The translations under genes and the position numbers were made by a program. The notes below the pieces were generated by a model. That model saw nothing but the letters and a program-made list of their open reading frames with translations, did no database searches and had not been told where the DNA came from. From an uncultured Pseudomonadota bacterium (lineage in GTDB: Bacteria > Desulfobacterota > Desulfobacteria > Desulfobacterales > Desulfobacteraceae), in NCBI GenBank assembly GCA_937880875.1, contig CALGRI010000177.1, positions 1-64,000 of the forward strand: DNA of 64,000 nt, in the 5' to 3' direction. This document shows positions 20,193-29,493 of the stretch, piece after piece (positions within the stretch are counted from its first letter, which is position 1; every line of letters starts with the position of its first letter).

Positions 20193-21143
20193 TTATAGGG
20201 GGTGTGCTTTTTGAAAAGCCTCTGAGGTGCCTTTTATACCATCTTTCAATGTGGTTGCCGCGTGCCAGCTCAGGGTTTTTAATTTAGAAACATCTAAGAG
20301 TTTCTGGGGTGTTCCGTCAGGTATGGAAGTATCAAAAACGATCTTTCCTTTAAAGCCTGTTATTTCTTTTATCAGCTCTGCAAGGTCTTTGATGCTGATA
20401 TCCCTGCCTGAGCCTATATTGAAAAGCAGTTTGTTTTTATATTCCTGGTCTGAGAATTCTTTTTGCATTATAAAGAGGCATGCATCGGCCAGATCATCTA
20501 CGTGAAGGAATTCTCTTTTTGGATAGCCTGTGCCCCAGACCGTTACTGATTCGGCATTGTTTTGTCTGGCTTCATGGAATTTCCTGATCAGGGCCGGCAG
20601 CACATGGGATGTTTCAAGATCAAAATTATCGTTGGGGCCATAAAGGTTTGTGGGCATGACCGGGATAAATTTTGTTCCATATTGACGGTTATAAGACCAG
20701 CACATTTCTATTCCGGCTATTTTTGCCACGGCATAGGGTGAATTGGTGGGTTCCAAAGGGCCAGTCATCAGGTATTCTTCTTTCATGGGCTGGGGGCAGT
20801 GTTTGGGATAGATACAGGAAGAGCCCAGGAAAAGGAGTTTTTTTATATTGTGAACATAAGACTGGTGGATGATGTTGTTCTGGATCATCAGGTTCTGGTA
20901 GATGAAGTCGGCAGGATAGGTGCTGTTGGCCAGGATTCCTCCTACTTTTGCTGCGGCCAGGAATACATAATCGGGTTTGTTTTTCTCAAAGTATCTGGAT
21001 ACAGCCTGGCTTTCCATAAGTTCAAGTTCAGAATGGGAGGGAGCAAGCAGGTTGGTGTGGCCGTTTTTTTCAAGATGGCGGATGATGGCTGAACCAACTA
21101 AGCCTTTGGGGCCTGCAATAAATATTTTATCGGTTTTTTTCAT
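20193..21143 (-). CDS. fcl: GDP-L-fucose synthase
   Basis: IFIAGPKGLVGSAIIRHLE, AAKVGGILANSTYPADFIYQN, YAVAKIAGIEMC, PTNLYGPNDNFD. Confidence 0.95.
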   Translation of the reverse strand: MKKTDKIFIAGPKGLVGSAIIRHLEKNGHTNLLAPSHSELELMESQAVSRYFEKNKPDYVFLAAAKVGGILANSTYPADFIYQNLMIQNNIIHQSYVHNIKKLLFLGSSCIYPKHCPQPMKEEYLMTGPLEPTNSPYAVAKIAGIEMCWSYNRQYGTKFIPVMPTNLYGPNDNFDLETSHVLPALIRKFHEARQNNAESVTVWGTGYPKREFLHVDDLADACLFIMQKEFSDQEYKNKLLFNIGSGRDISIKDLAELIKEITGFKGKIVFDTSIPDGTPQKLLDVSKLKTLSWHAATTLKDGIKGTSEAFQKAHPL

Positions 21144-21173
21144 TTTATTTCTATTCCGATTGTTTTTGGGTAA

Positions 21174-22217
21174 TCACATATCTGTTTGTAAGGTCAAAAA
21201 CCATTTCAGGGTTTTTGAAAGACCATTTTTAAAAGACTCTTTGGGTGAATACCCAAGGTCTGAAGATATTTTATCAGCGTTGATGGCATAGCGGCGGTCA
21301 TGGCCCAGTCTGTCTTTCACATGGGAAATGAGTATTTCGGGATGAAGGCCTTTTGCACAAGGGCAATTGGGGAATCGTTTAGCAAGACCCTTGTTTTGTA
21401 AAAATTCTTTATGGATTAAATCACATATAAGTTGCACAATGTTTATATTGATCCATTCGTTGTTTCCGCCTATATTATAGGTCTCTCCTGTTTTGCCATT
21501 TTCAAGGATCAGGTCAACACCCAGGTTGTGATCATCCACATAAAGCCAGTCGCGGACCTGTTTGCCGTCTCCATAAACGGGCAGGGGCTTTCCCTTAAGG
21601 ATATTGGTGATGATTAAGGGTATGAGCTTTTCAGGGAACTGAAAGGGTCCATAATTGTTGGAGCAGTTGCTGATGGTTACCTGTAACCCATAAGTTTTGT
21701 GGTAGGCCCGCACCATATGATCTGATGCAGCCTTGCTTGCAGCATAGGGAGAATTGGGTGCATAGGGTGTTGTTTCTGTAAAGCCTGGCTCATCTGGTTT
21801 TAAAGATCCATATACTTCATCTGTTGAGATGTGGTGAAAACGATGGGTCTGGGGGGTTTCATCAATCCAGATTTTTTTTGCAGCCTTGAGAAGGGTGTGG
21901 GTTCCCACAACATTGGTGTTGATGAATTCATCAGGACCCTGGATAGACCGGTCAACATGTGATTCTGCAGCAAAATGAACCAGGGTATCAATTTTATGGT
22001 TTTTTAGCAGTGATTCAACAAGGGGTTGATCCAGAATATTGCCATGGATAAATTCAAATTTGGTATTTTTCTGGGCTTCTGTAAGATTTTCTTTATTTCC
22101 TGCATAGGTTAATGCATCTAAAACAATAATATGATCGTCTGGGTATTTATTGAGCCAGTAATAGACAAAATTTGTGCCAATAAAGCCTGCACCACCAGTA
22201 ACAAGGAGATTTTTCAC
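21174..22217 (-). CDS. rfbB: dTDP-glucose 4,6-dehydratase
   Basis: LLVTGGAGFIGTNFVYYWL, HFAAESHVDRSI, HHISTDEVYGSL, PYAASKAASDHMVRAY. Confidence 0.96.
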   Translation of the reverse strand: MKNLLVTGGAGFIGTNFVYYWLNKYPDDHIIVLDALTYAGNKENLTEAQKNTKFEFIHGNILDQPLVESLLKNHKIDTLVHFAAESHVDRSIQGPDEFINTNVVGTHTLLKAAKKIWIDETPQTHRFHHISTDEVYGSLKPDEPGFTETTPYAPNSPYAASKAASDHMVRAYHKTYGLQVTISNCSNNYGPFQFPEKLIPLIITNILKGKPLPVYGDGKQVRDWLYVDDHNLGVDLILENGKTGETYNIGGNNEWININIVQLICDLIHKEFLQNKGLAKRFPNCPCAKGLHPEILISHVKDRLGHDRRYAINADKISSDLGYSPKESFKNGLSKTLKWFLTLQTDM

Positions 22218-22288
22218 GAGACAAGTTCCTTTAGCATGGATTTTACAATATTATTTGCATAAGCAGATAAGCACAAGGCTGTTTCCTA

Positions 22289-23377
22289 CTATTCGTTGTA
22301 GTTAAAAGTATTAAATCCATGGGTTTGACACAGGTGATCTTTTTTGGCTTCGATAAGGTCCTGTTGGACCATTTCTGTGACAAGTTCCTGAAAGGTTATT
22401 TCCGGTTCCCAGCCAAGTTTTTGTTTTGCTTTTAAAGGATCACCCAGGAGGGATTCAACTTCTGTCGGCCTGAAATATTTGGGATCCACGGCAACAATCT
22501 GATTGTTGGTTTTTTTGTCAAATCCTTTTTCATCAACACCTTTGCCTTTCCAAGAGATTTCGATGTTCAGTTCTTTGGCGGCAATGTTGACAAAGTCTCT
22601 GACTGAATATTGTTTTCCAGTGGCTATGACAAAATCTTCTGGATGGTCCTGCTGGAGCATGAGCCATTGCATTTTGACATAGTCTTTTGCATGTCCCCAG
22701 TCCCTTTTTGCATTCAGGTTACCGAGAAAGAGACAGTCCTGCAGGCCAAGGCTGATTCTGGCAATGGCGCGGGTGATTTTGCGGGTGACAAAGGTTTCAC
22801 CGCGAAGGGGGGATTCATGGTTGAACAGGATGCCGTTGCAGGCATAGATATTATAAGCTTCCCTGTAGTTGACGGTGATCCAGTAGGCATAGAGTTTGGC
22901 AACACCATAGGGGCTCCTGGGATAAAAAGGTGTTTCTTCAGTCTGGGGGGTTTCCTGGACCTTGCCATAGAGTTCTGAAGTGGATGCCTGGTAAAACCGA
23001 GTCTTGTTTTCAAGGCCAAGGAGCCGGATGCCTTCCAGGAGGCGCAGGGTGCCCAGGGCGTCTGTATCTGCAGTGTATTCCGGAGATTCAAAAGAGACAG
23101 CCACGTGGCTCTGGGCAGCCAGGTTGTAGACTTCGTCGGGCTGAACCTGCTGGAGTATTCTGATAAGGTTGGTTGAATCGGTCAGATCTCCATAGTGAAG
23201 GATTAAGTTCCTGTTTTTTTCATGGGGGTCCTGGTAGAGGTGGTCTATCCTGTCTGTATTGAAAAGAGATGATCTTCTTTTGATACCATGGACCTGGTAT
23301 CCCTTATCCAGCAGGAACTCAGCAAGGTATGCCCCGTCCTGGCCTGTAATACCGGTTATCAATGCTTTTTTTGTCAT
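22289..23377 (-). CDS. gmd: GDP-mannose 4,6-dehydratase
   Basis: [61 protein letters not shown]. Confidence 0.97.
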   Translation of the reverse strand: MTKKALITGITGQDGAYLAEFLLDKGYQVHGIKRRSSLFNTDRIDHLYQDPHEKNRNLILHYGDLTDSTNLIRILQQVQPDEVYNLAAQSHVAVSFESPEYTADTDALGTLRLLEGIRLLGLENKTRFYQASTSELYGKVQETPQTEETPFYPRSPYGVAKLYAYWITVNYREAYNIYACNGILFNHESPLRGETFVTRKITRAIARISLGLQDCLFLGNLNAKRDWGHAKDYVKMQWLMLQQDHPEDFVIATGKQYSVRDFVNIAAKELNIEISWKGKGVDEKGFDKKTNNQIVAVDPKYFRPTEVESLLGDPLKAKQKLGWEPEITFQELVTEMVQQDLIEAKKDHLCQTHGFNTFNYNE

Positions 23378-23393
23378 GTTGCCTCTGTAAATA

Positions 23394-23608
23394 TTAAATT
23401 CGTTTTGAAGCTGATCGATATATTTCTTTGTCTCTTCTTGGGCCTACTGCTAAAATAAAAATAATTACTTTTTTATTGAACACCTGATAAACAACTCTGA
23501 AATCTCCGATTCTCAGTTTCTGGAAATTTTTAAGATTATTTGATAATGGTGCTCCAAACTTTCCAGGCTTCATCCACATCTTTATGATAAATAATTTTTT
23601 ATTCGCAT
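23394..23608 (-). pseudogene. RelE/ParE-family toxin, frameshifted and internally deleted
   Basis: C-terminal [49 protein letters not shown] in one frame; N-terminal IIYHKDVDEAW in another; RBS and ATG present upstream at 23606-23608. Confidence 0.7.
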
Positions 23609-23696
23609 AGTATTACCCTTTTTAAAAGATAGCTCTGCCCTGTCGGTTACACAGCACTATGTCCCGAATGAAGAGTGCTCTTTATCATGATCATTG

Positions 23697-23711
23697 GCAA
23701 AAAGTATGCCA
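23697..23711 (-). promoter_or_regulatory. Candidate sigma54 (-24/-12) promoter
   Basis: Minus strand TGGCATACTTTTTGC fits TGGCAY-N5-TTGC with canonical spacing. Confidence 0.4.
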
Positions 23712-23819
23712 TGGTTAGTTTTTTTTAAAAGTCGTTTTCTAACAAATTGAATGTTTTTATTAATTTTATCAGTTTTATCTGGGAAAATCCCTATCTATTT
23801 AAATTAAAAGTAGATGTTT

Positions 23820-24224
23820 TTATTCTTTTGCATTTTCCCAGGCCTGGGAAAGTCTTTTTTTAATGTAATTAATTTCATCCTTGTCATATTCATACAGGTC
23901 AAAGCAATACCCGTCTTCTCCAAGCAGACCCTCAGGAATCAATTCGCCGGTTTGGTCGGGATCGGTTATCATCTCTTTATAGAAGCAGACAGACAGCCAT
24001 CTTTCTTCGGGATCATCATCAATGACATCGACCATGGCAAAAAGAGATCGATTTTTCTGGCTGTTGTGCCTGGGGCGCAGGGAAAAGCTTACTTTTGGTC
24101 GGGCCTTGAATTCCAGGGTGATATCTTCAAGTGTTTTCAGGTGCTCATAAATCTGGGTAAAGGCCAGTTTTGTTTTTGAAGGGGTGTCTTTCCAAGTGGT
24201 TATAAATTCTTCAAGAGGCTTCAT
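23820..24224 (-). CDS. Hypothetical protein (134 aa)
   Basis: Intact ORF directly upstream of moaB in the same orientation; acidic C-terminus; no family assigned. Confidence 0.65.
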   Translation of the reverse strand: MKPLEEFITTWKDTPSKTKLAFTQIYEHLKTLEDITLEFKARPKVSFSLRPRHNSQKNRSLFAMVDVIDDDPEERWLSVCFYKEMITDPDQTGELIPEGLLGEDGYCFDLYEYDKDEINYIKKRLSQAWENAKE

Positions 24225-24228
24225 TTTT

Positions 24229-24732
24229 TTATTCCCTTATATGCTTTAAAATATGCCCAAGTTCCGGAAATATCAGGGCATTGCAGGCCAGTTTGCAGGC
24301 CTTGATGCTGCCGGGCATGCAGAATATAATGGTGTTTTTGATGATTCCGGCTGTGGCCCGGGAGAGAATGGCTGCAGAATCGATCTCTTCAAAGCTTAAC
24401 TGTGTGAAAAGGGTGCCAAAGGCGGTGAGTTCTTTTTCAAACAAGGGCTTGACAGCTTCAATGGTAACATCTTTGGGGCTGATACCCGTGCCTCCGGTCA
24501 TAATTATGGCATCCGGGCAGATCTTTTCAGTTACATGCCGGGTTAATTCTTTTATGGCTTCAATATCATCGGTAACGATCTGATGGATCACCACTTCATG
24601 GCCTTCTTTTTTTGCCTGTTTTTTTATCCAGGCACCAGCTTTGTCTTCAGCCAGTCCCCTTGTAGTTGAGACTGAAATCACTGCAATTTTAATGTCCTCT
24701 GGCAGGTTTTGTTTGTGTAAAAGTGTACTCAT
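24229..24732 (-). CDS. moaB: Molybdenum cofactor biosynthesis protein MoaB/MogA family
   Basis: IAVISVSTTRGLAEDKAG, DAIIMTGGTGISPKDVTIEAVKPLFEKEL, FCMPGSIKACKLA. Confidence 0.93.
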   Translation of the reverse strand: MSTLLHKQNLPEDIKIAVISVSTTRGLAEDKAGAWIKKQAKKEGHEVVIHQIVTDDIEAIKELTRHVTEKICPDAIIMTGGTGISPKDVTIEAVKPLFEKELTAFGTLFTQLSFEEIDSAAILSRATAGIIKNTIIFCMPGSIKACKLACNALIFPELGHILKHIRE

Positions 24733-25271
24733 ATTGCATCCTGTTCTATGTAAACCATATCTTGTTTGTCATGTTCAGCCACCAGGACGTTGATCATATC
24801 CTGGTGTTCGGTGTTTATGGATAAGCCTTTGTAATCCGCCTGGATGGGAAGCTCCCTGTGTCCCCTGTCTATCAGGATGGCAAGCTCAATGCGGGAAGGC
24901 CTGCCAAAATCCATTAAAGCATCCATTGCAGCTCTGATGGTTCGCCCTGTAAACAGCACATCATCCACAAGGATAATGTCCATGTCATCCACGGAGAAAG
25001 GAATATTGGAGGGTCGTACGATTGGCTGGTGGCTGATTTTTGTCCAGTCATCCCTGTACATGTTGATATCCATGCTGCCAACGGGAAGGGTTACAGCTTC
25101 TATTTTCCGGATTTGATCCGCCAGCCTTTTTGCAAGAAAATCACCCCGTGTCTGGATTCCGACAAGGGCAAGGTTTTTTGTCCCTTTGTGTTTTTCTATG
25201 ATCTCGTGGGACATCCTTGTGATGATTCGTTTGAAATCCTGATCATTCAGGATGATTTTTTTCTTTTTCAT
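24729..25271 (-). CDS. pyrR: Bifunctional pyr operon regulator/uracil phosphoribosyltransferase
   Basis: LVGIQTRGDFLAKRLADQI, DIILVDDVLFTGRTIRAAMDALMDFGRP, IDRGHRELPIQADYKG. Confidence 0.95.
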   Translation of the reverse strand: MKKKKIILNDQDFKRIITRMSHEIIEKHKGTKNLALVGIQTRGDFLAKRLADQIRKIEAVTLPVGSMDINMYRDDWTKISHQPIVRPSNIPFSVDDMDIILVDDVLFTGRTIRAAMDALMDFGRPSRIELAILIDRGHRELPIQADYKGLSINTEHQDMINVLVAEHDKQDMVYIEQDAI

Positions 25272-25407
25272 ATAATCGCCTTCCCTTGATTTATTATAGT
25301 CTTAGAATCTTTATCATCTTTTTTTATAGCAGGCAACACCTTGATTTTAAGTTTGAGTTGCTATAATCAGTATAAAATAAAATTTATTTTTGGCAGGGCA
25401 GGTGTGA

Positions 25408-26019
25408 ATGATATTTGACTATACAGGCGTGATACTGGCCGGCGGGAAAAACAGCAGGCTTCCAGGGGGAAAAAAAGCCTTTCGAAAGATCGGGGATGAG
25501 ATGATCCTTGAAACTATTTATGAATTGTTCTCAAGCCTGTTTAAAGAGGTTATTATAGTGGTAAACGAGCCCAGAGAGTTTGCAGGCTGGGATATGATGG
25601 TGGTGACAGATATTATCCCGTCAAAATGCGCGCTGGCAGGCCTTCATGCAGGACTCTTTTATGCCTCCTATCCCTATGCCTATGTGACGGCCTGTGATAC
25701 CCCTTTTGTTAAACGATCCGTTGTCGAATATATTGTGGGCAGTATAAGACCTGGGTATGAAGTGATTATTCCCCAAACAGATGACGGGCTTGAGCCTTTG
25801 TCTGCCGTGTATTCAAAGGATTGTATACCTTTGATAGAGGAGAATCTTAAAAAAAATATCTTTATGATTAAAAAATTTTTTAGAAAAAAAAAGGTTAAGG
25901 AGATTCCAGTGGATAAATTAAAAATGCTGGACCCCCAAATGCAGTTTATTTTTAATGTGAATACTCCAAAAGATTTTGAAAAAGCTAAAACAATTGCAAA
26001 TCAGCAGGAAAATAAATAG
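25408..26019 (+). CDS. mobA: Molybdenum cofactor guanylyltransferase
   Basis: GVILAGGKNSRLPGGKKAF, GLHAGLFYASYPYAYVTACDTPFV, FNVNTPKDFEKA. Confidence 0.9.
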   Translation: MIFDYTGVILAGGKNSRLPGGKKAFRKIGDEMILETIYELFSSLFKEVIIVVNEPREFAGWDMMVVTDIIPSKCALAGLHAGLFYASYPYAYVTACDTPFVKRSVVEYIVGSIRPGYEVIIPQTDDGLEPLSAVYSKDCIPLIEENLKKNIFMIKKFFRKKKVKEIPVDKLKMLDPQMQFIFNVNTPKDFEKAKTIANQQENK

Positions 26020-26062
26020 TGTTTGAACAAAAATTGGTGGTTTTCGGTCGCGCACTAAATAA
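26015..26062. repeat. Interspersed palindromic repeat, copy 1
   Basis: AATAGTGTTTGAACAAAAATTGGTGGTTTTCGGTCGCGCACTAAATAA; related to copies at 33442 and 33568. Confidence 0.75.
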
Positions 26063-26072
26063 GGAGTGAGAT

Positions 26073-26441
26073 ATGGATATTGTAACAATGATGGACCAGA
26101 TAAAACAACACCCGGATTTTCATAAGGCAGGGATGATTTTATGCCATAACGGAGTGGTCAGAGCCACATCCAGGGAAGGCGATGAAGTGACCGGACTTGA
26201 AGTTGTTGTTGACCATAACAGGCTGGATCAGATCCTCAATGAACAGAAAAAAAGACCGGGTATTATTGATATTTTGATTCATATCAATGAAGGAGAAATA
26301 CTTTCCGTGGGTGAGGATGTGATGTTTCTGGTGGTTGCAGGGGATATCCGGGAGAATGTGATTGCAACATTGACAGACACCTTGAACCTGGTTAAGGCTC
26401 AGGTAACCAGCAAAACACAATTTTTTGCCGAAAGGCCATAA
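26073..26441 (+). CDS. MoaE-like molybdopterin synthase catalytic subunit homologue
   Basis: GMILCHNGVVRATSREGDEVTGLEVVVD..., Lys-containing LNLVKAQVTSKTQFF tail; between mobA and moaC. Confidence 0.75.
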   Translation: MDIVTMMDQIKQHPDFHKAGMILCHNGVVRATSREGDEVTGLEVVVDHNRLDQILNEQKKRPGIIDILIHINEGEILSVGEDVMFLVVAGDIRENVIATLTDTLNLVKAQVTSKTQFFAERP

Positions 26442-26540
26442 TTTTTCCAACTACTGCGTTAAAGTGCAAATTTTAATCCTCGAAGTACATTAGTACTCCT
26501 CCGGTTAAAATTCTTCTTTGCCTTGTATTTGGAAAAAATT
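26441..26540. repeat. About 100-bp imperfect palindromic element
   Basis: Outer arms AATTTTTCCAA/TTGGAAAAAATT, inner AATTTTAA/TTAAAATT, centre AGTACATTAGTACT. Confidence 0.75.
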
Positions 26541-26616
26541 CTGACCTTTCAAGTGAATTCAAATTTAGAAGTAATTGTTTAAGATTGATATGAAAAAATA
26601 AGAAAAGGTAATAAAA

Positions 26617-27093
26617 ATGACAGATTTTACACATCTTGATAAGGACGGCAGGGTTAGAATGGTGGATGTGGGGGACAAGACCCAAACCAGGCGGATCGCC
26701 GTTGTTGCAGGCAGGATTTTTATGGAAGCGAACACCCTTGCCAGGATCATGGATGAAAAAGTGAAAAAGGGAAATGTCCTTGAAGCGGCAAGAATCGCCG
26801 GTGTCATGGCAGCAAAGAAAACATCGGACCTGATCCCCATGTGTCACCCTTTAAATATAAGTCATGCCCGGGTCGATTTTTCTTTTGATGTTAAAAATCA
26901 TGCCATTGATATTGAGGCTGAGGTGTCGCTGACCGGTAAAACAGGCGTGGAAATGGAAGCTTTGACAGCTGTTTCTGTTGCGGCCTTAACCATATATGAC
27001 ATGTGTAAGTCCTATGACAGGGCCATGAGAATATCTGATATCTATTTGAAATCCAAATCAGGGGGCAAAAGCGGGACATATACTGCAAAATAA
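26617..27093 (+). CDS. moaC: Cyclic pyranopterin monophosphate synthase
   Basis: MVDVGDKTQTRRIAVVAG, KTSDLIPMCHPLNISHARVDF, VEMEALTAVSVAALTIYDMCKSYDR. Confidence 0.97.
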   Translation: MTDFTHLDKDGRVRMVDVGDKTQTRRIAVVAGRIFMEANTLARIMDEKVKKGNVLEAARIAGVMAAKKTSDLIPMCHPLNISHARVDFSFDVKNHAIDIEAEVSLTGKTGVEMEALTAVSVAALTIYDMCKSYDRAMRISDIYLKSKSGGKSGTYTAK

Positions 27094-27094
27094 T

Positions 27095-28270
27095 ATGGTC
27101 ACCCTTGAAAATCTGGCATATCTGGGGATCGGTTTTTGTGTGGGGATTCTTGTCTGCGGTATTCTTGCAAGGTCAGGGATTATATTTTTTTCAAAAAAGT
27201 TGAAAACACTGTCCCATGAGGCGCTGTTTGATAATTCCACCAGATTCATGGAGTTTGCAGATAAATATTTTTCTTCCTATGTGAAAGAAGCCAAAAAAGA
27301 TTTTGATATCAAGGGAAATGATATTTTAAGAACCATTGATCCTGTAAGAAAAATCCTTGATCAATATGAAGCTCACCTCAATATCATGGAAAAAGACAGG
27401 GAAAATGCCTATGGCTCCATCACTGAAAAACTTTTGGAAATGGGAAGAAATCAGACCCTTCTTCATATTGAAACCGGAAATCTTGTTAAGGCATTAAGGG
27501 TTCCCCATGTCAGGGGAAGGTGGGGGGAAATTACCTTAAAGCGGGTGGCGGAACTGGCCGGCATGACCGAGTACTGCGATTTTGAAGAACAGCTTTCTTC
27601 AGGGGGCGGCAAAGGGTCTATCCGTCCCGATATGGTGGTCACCCTGCCGGAAAATCGCAAAATTATTATTGATTCAAAGGTTCCTTTGATGGCCTATCTG
27701 GATGCGCTCGAAGCTTTAAGTGAAAAGGAAAGGCAGGAACGAATGAAAGATCATGGACGTCAGGTGCTGATGCATATTTCAAACCTGTCATCCAAGAATT
27801 ATTTTCAACAGATTTCTCCCACCCCTGAATTTGTTGTGCTGTTCATCCCCGGAGAAAATTTTTTTTCTGCTGCCTTATCGGTTCATCCGGACTTGATTGA
27901 AAAGGGGATAGAAAAAGGGGTGATCCTTGCCACTCCCACAACATTGATAGCCCTTTTAAAGGCAGTTTCCTATTCCTGGAAACAAAAAAAGAGTTATGAA
28001 AATGCCGAAGAGATCAGAAATCTTGGGATTGAACTTTTTTCAAGGCTTTGCACCATGACCGATAATATCAACCAGCTTGGAAAGGACATTGAAAAAACTG
28101 CGGCAACCTATAACAGGACAGTGGGTGCAATGGAGAATAGGGTCATGTCTACGGCAAAAAAACTTGCAACCCTTGAGGTGTCTTCTCAAACAATGGATGA
28201 TCTGCAGAAAATAGAAGATTCAAAAACAATGACTAAAGAATTTAACAGGCTGTATCAAAATGAAGAATAA
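27095..28270 (+). CDS. rmuC: DNA recombination protein RmuC
   Basis: VRGRWGEITLKRVAELAGM, IRPDMVVTLPENRKIIIDSKVPL, FVVLFIPGENFFSAAL. Confidence 0.95.
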   Translation: MVTLENLAYLGIGFCVGILVCGILARSGIIFFSKKLKTLSHEALFDNSTRFMEFADKYFSSYVKEAKKDFDIKGNDILRTIDPVRKILDQYEAHLNIMEKDRENAYGSITEKLLEMGRNQTLLHIETGNLVKALRVPHVRGRWGEITLKRVAELAGMTEYCDFEEQLSSGGGKGSIRPDMVVTLPENRKIIIDSKVPLMAYLDALEALSEKERQERMKDHGRQVLMHISNLSSKNYFQQISPTPEFVVLFIPGENFFSAALSVHPDLIEKGIEKGVILATPTTLIALLKAVSYSWKQKKSYENAEEIRNLGIELFSRLCTMTDNINQLGKDIEKTAATYNRTVGAMENRVMSTAKKLATLEVSSQTMDDLQKIEDSKTMTKEFNRLYQNEE

Positions 28271-29486
28271 AATGTCGTTAAAGCCCATCTGGATCTTTTG
28301 GTTTGTGATCATTGTCTGCTTTTTTAACGGATGCTATCCCGGGATCAAAAAAGACACCACACAATTTGGTTCTTTGAAAAAATTGAATCCTAAAACCTAT
28401 CCTTTATTTGTTGATAATATTGAATTTCAGGGTTTAACGGCTTCAATTGATAACAGCCTTTTATATTTTAAGAAGGTCCCTTTAGAAAGAAAATTCCATT
28501 ATGGGAAAGAGAGATACACTGCCGGTCATATGATTTTGTCTTTGGAAACCTTTAAGACCTTTCTGGAAAAAGAGCCTTCCAGCAAAGCCTTAAATGATTT
28601 TATTAAATCAGATTATATTGTTTATGAAGCAGCGGGAAATGAGGATGATAAGGTTCTTTTTACAGGGTATTTTGAGCCAATTTTTGATGGGCGCATTGAA
28701 AAGAGTGAAGAGTTTTTCTACCCGGTTTATTCCAGGCCGCAAGATTTACTGGAAATTGATTTGTCAGCGTTTTCCGATCAATACAAGGGTCATAAACGGC
28801 TGATGGCCAGAGTTAACGATTCAACAAAGCGCGTGGTGCCGTATTATTCAAGGCAACAAATTAACGCTATAGAAGATTTTCATACAAGATCCAAGCCTGT
28901 TGTATGGCTTAAAAGCCGGGTAGACCGATTTTTTCTGGAAATCCAGGGGTCAGGAAGAATTAATCTGGGCAATGGGGATGTGTTAAGGGTTCACTATGCG
29001 GCAAGCAACGGAAATGCATACCGATCCATCGGGCGATATCTGATCGGGAAAAATGAAATATTAAAAGAAAATATGTCCATGCAGGCCATCAGAAGCTGGC
29101 TTGAGCTGTATCCACACAGAATGGATGAAGTCTTGCACCATAATGAGAGCTTTGTGTTTTTCAAAACAGAAGAAGGCGGGCCCTATGGCAGTCTTGGCGT
29201 TGAAGTCACTGCTCTTCGTTCCATTGCAACAGACAGCAGATTGTTTCCAAAAGGGGCCCTGTGCTTTATGCAGGCCCAATTGCCGGATAAAAAATACAGC
29301 TCTTCTTTAAAAGAGTGGGAACCAGCTTCTTTTTTTGTGTTGAACCAGGACACAGGTGGTGCCATTAAGGGGCCTGCAAGGGCAGACCTTTTTTGTGGAA
29401 ACGGTGATTATGCCGAATTTACCGCAGGCCATATGAATAAATATGGGAAGTTATTTTTTCTTGTCCTGAAGCCGGGCAAAGGTTAG
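28260..29486 (+). CDS. mltA: Murein transglycosylase A (MltA) lipoprotein
   Basis: Lipobox CFFNGC; FTGYFEPIFDGR, IQGSGRINLGNGDVLRVHYAASNGNAYRSIGRYLI, QDTGGAIKGPARADLFCGNG. Confidence 0.94.
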   Translation: MKNKMSLKPIWIFWFVIIVCFFNGCYPGIKKDTTQFGSLKKLNPKTYPLFVDNIEFQGLTASIDNSLLYFKKVPLERKFHYGKERYTAGHMILSLETFKTFLEKEPSSKALNDFIKSDYIVYEAAGNEDDKVLFTGYFEPIFDGRIEKSEEFFYPVYSRPQDLLEIDLSAFSDQYKGHKRLMARVNDSTKRVVPYYSRQQINAIEDFHTRSKPVVWLKSRVDRFFLEIQGSGRINLGNGDVLRVHYAASNGNAYRSIGRYLIGKNEILKENMSMQAIRSWLELYPHRMDEVLHHNESFVFFKTEEGGPYGSLGVEVTALRSIATDSRLFPKGALCFMQAQLPDKKYSSSLKEWEPASFFVLNQDTGGAIKGPARADLFCGNGDYAEFTAGHMNKYGKLFFLVLKPGKG

Positions 29487-29493
29487 GTTTGGT

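Noticed and set aside
22610-23163. ORFs inside gmd on both strands
   Set aside because: Overlap a clear gmd coding frame; no independent signals.
23640-23672. TGTCGGTTACACAGCAC stretch as an insertion-sequence end
   Set aside because: No matching inverted end or transposase fragment in the vicinity.
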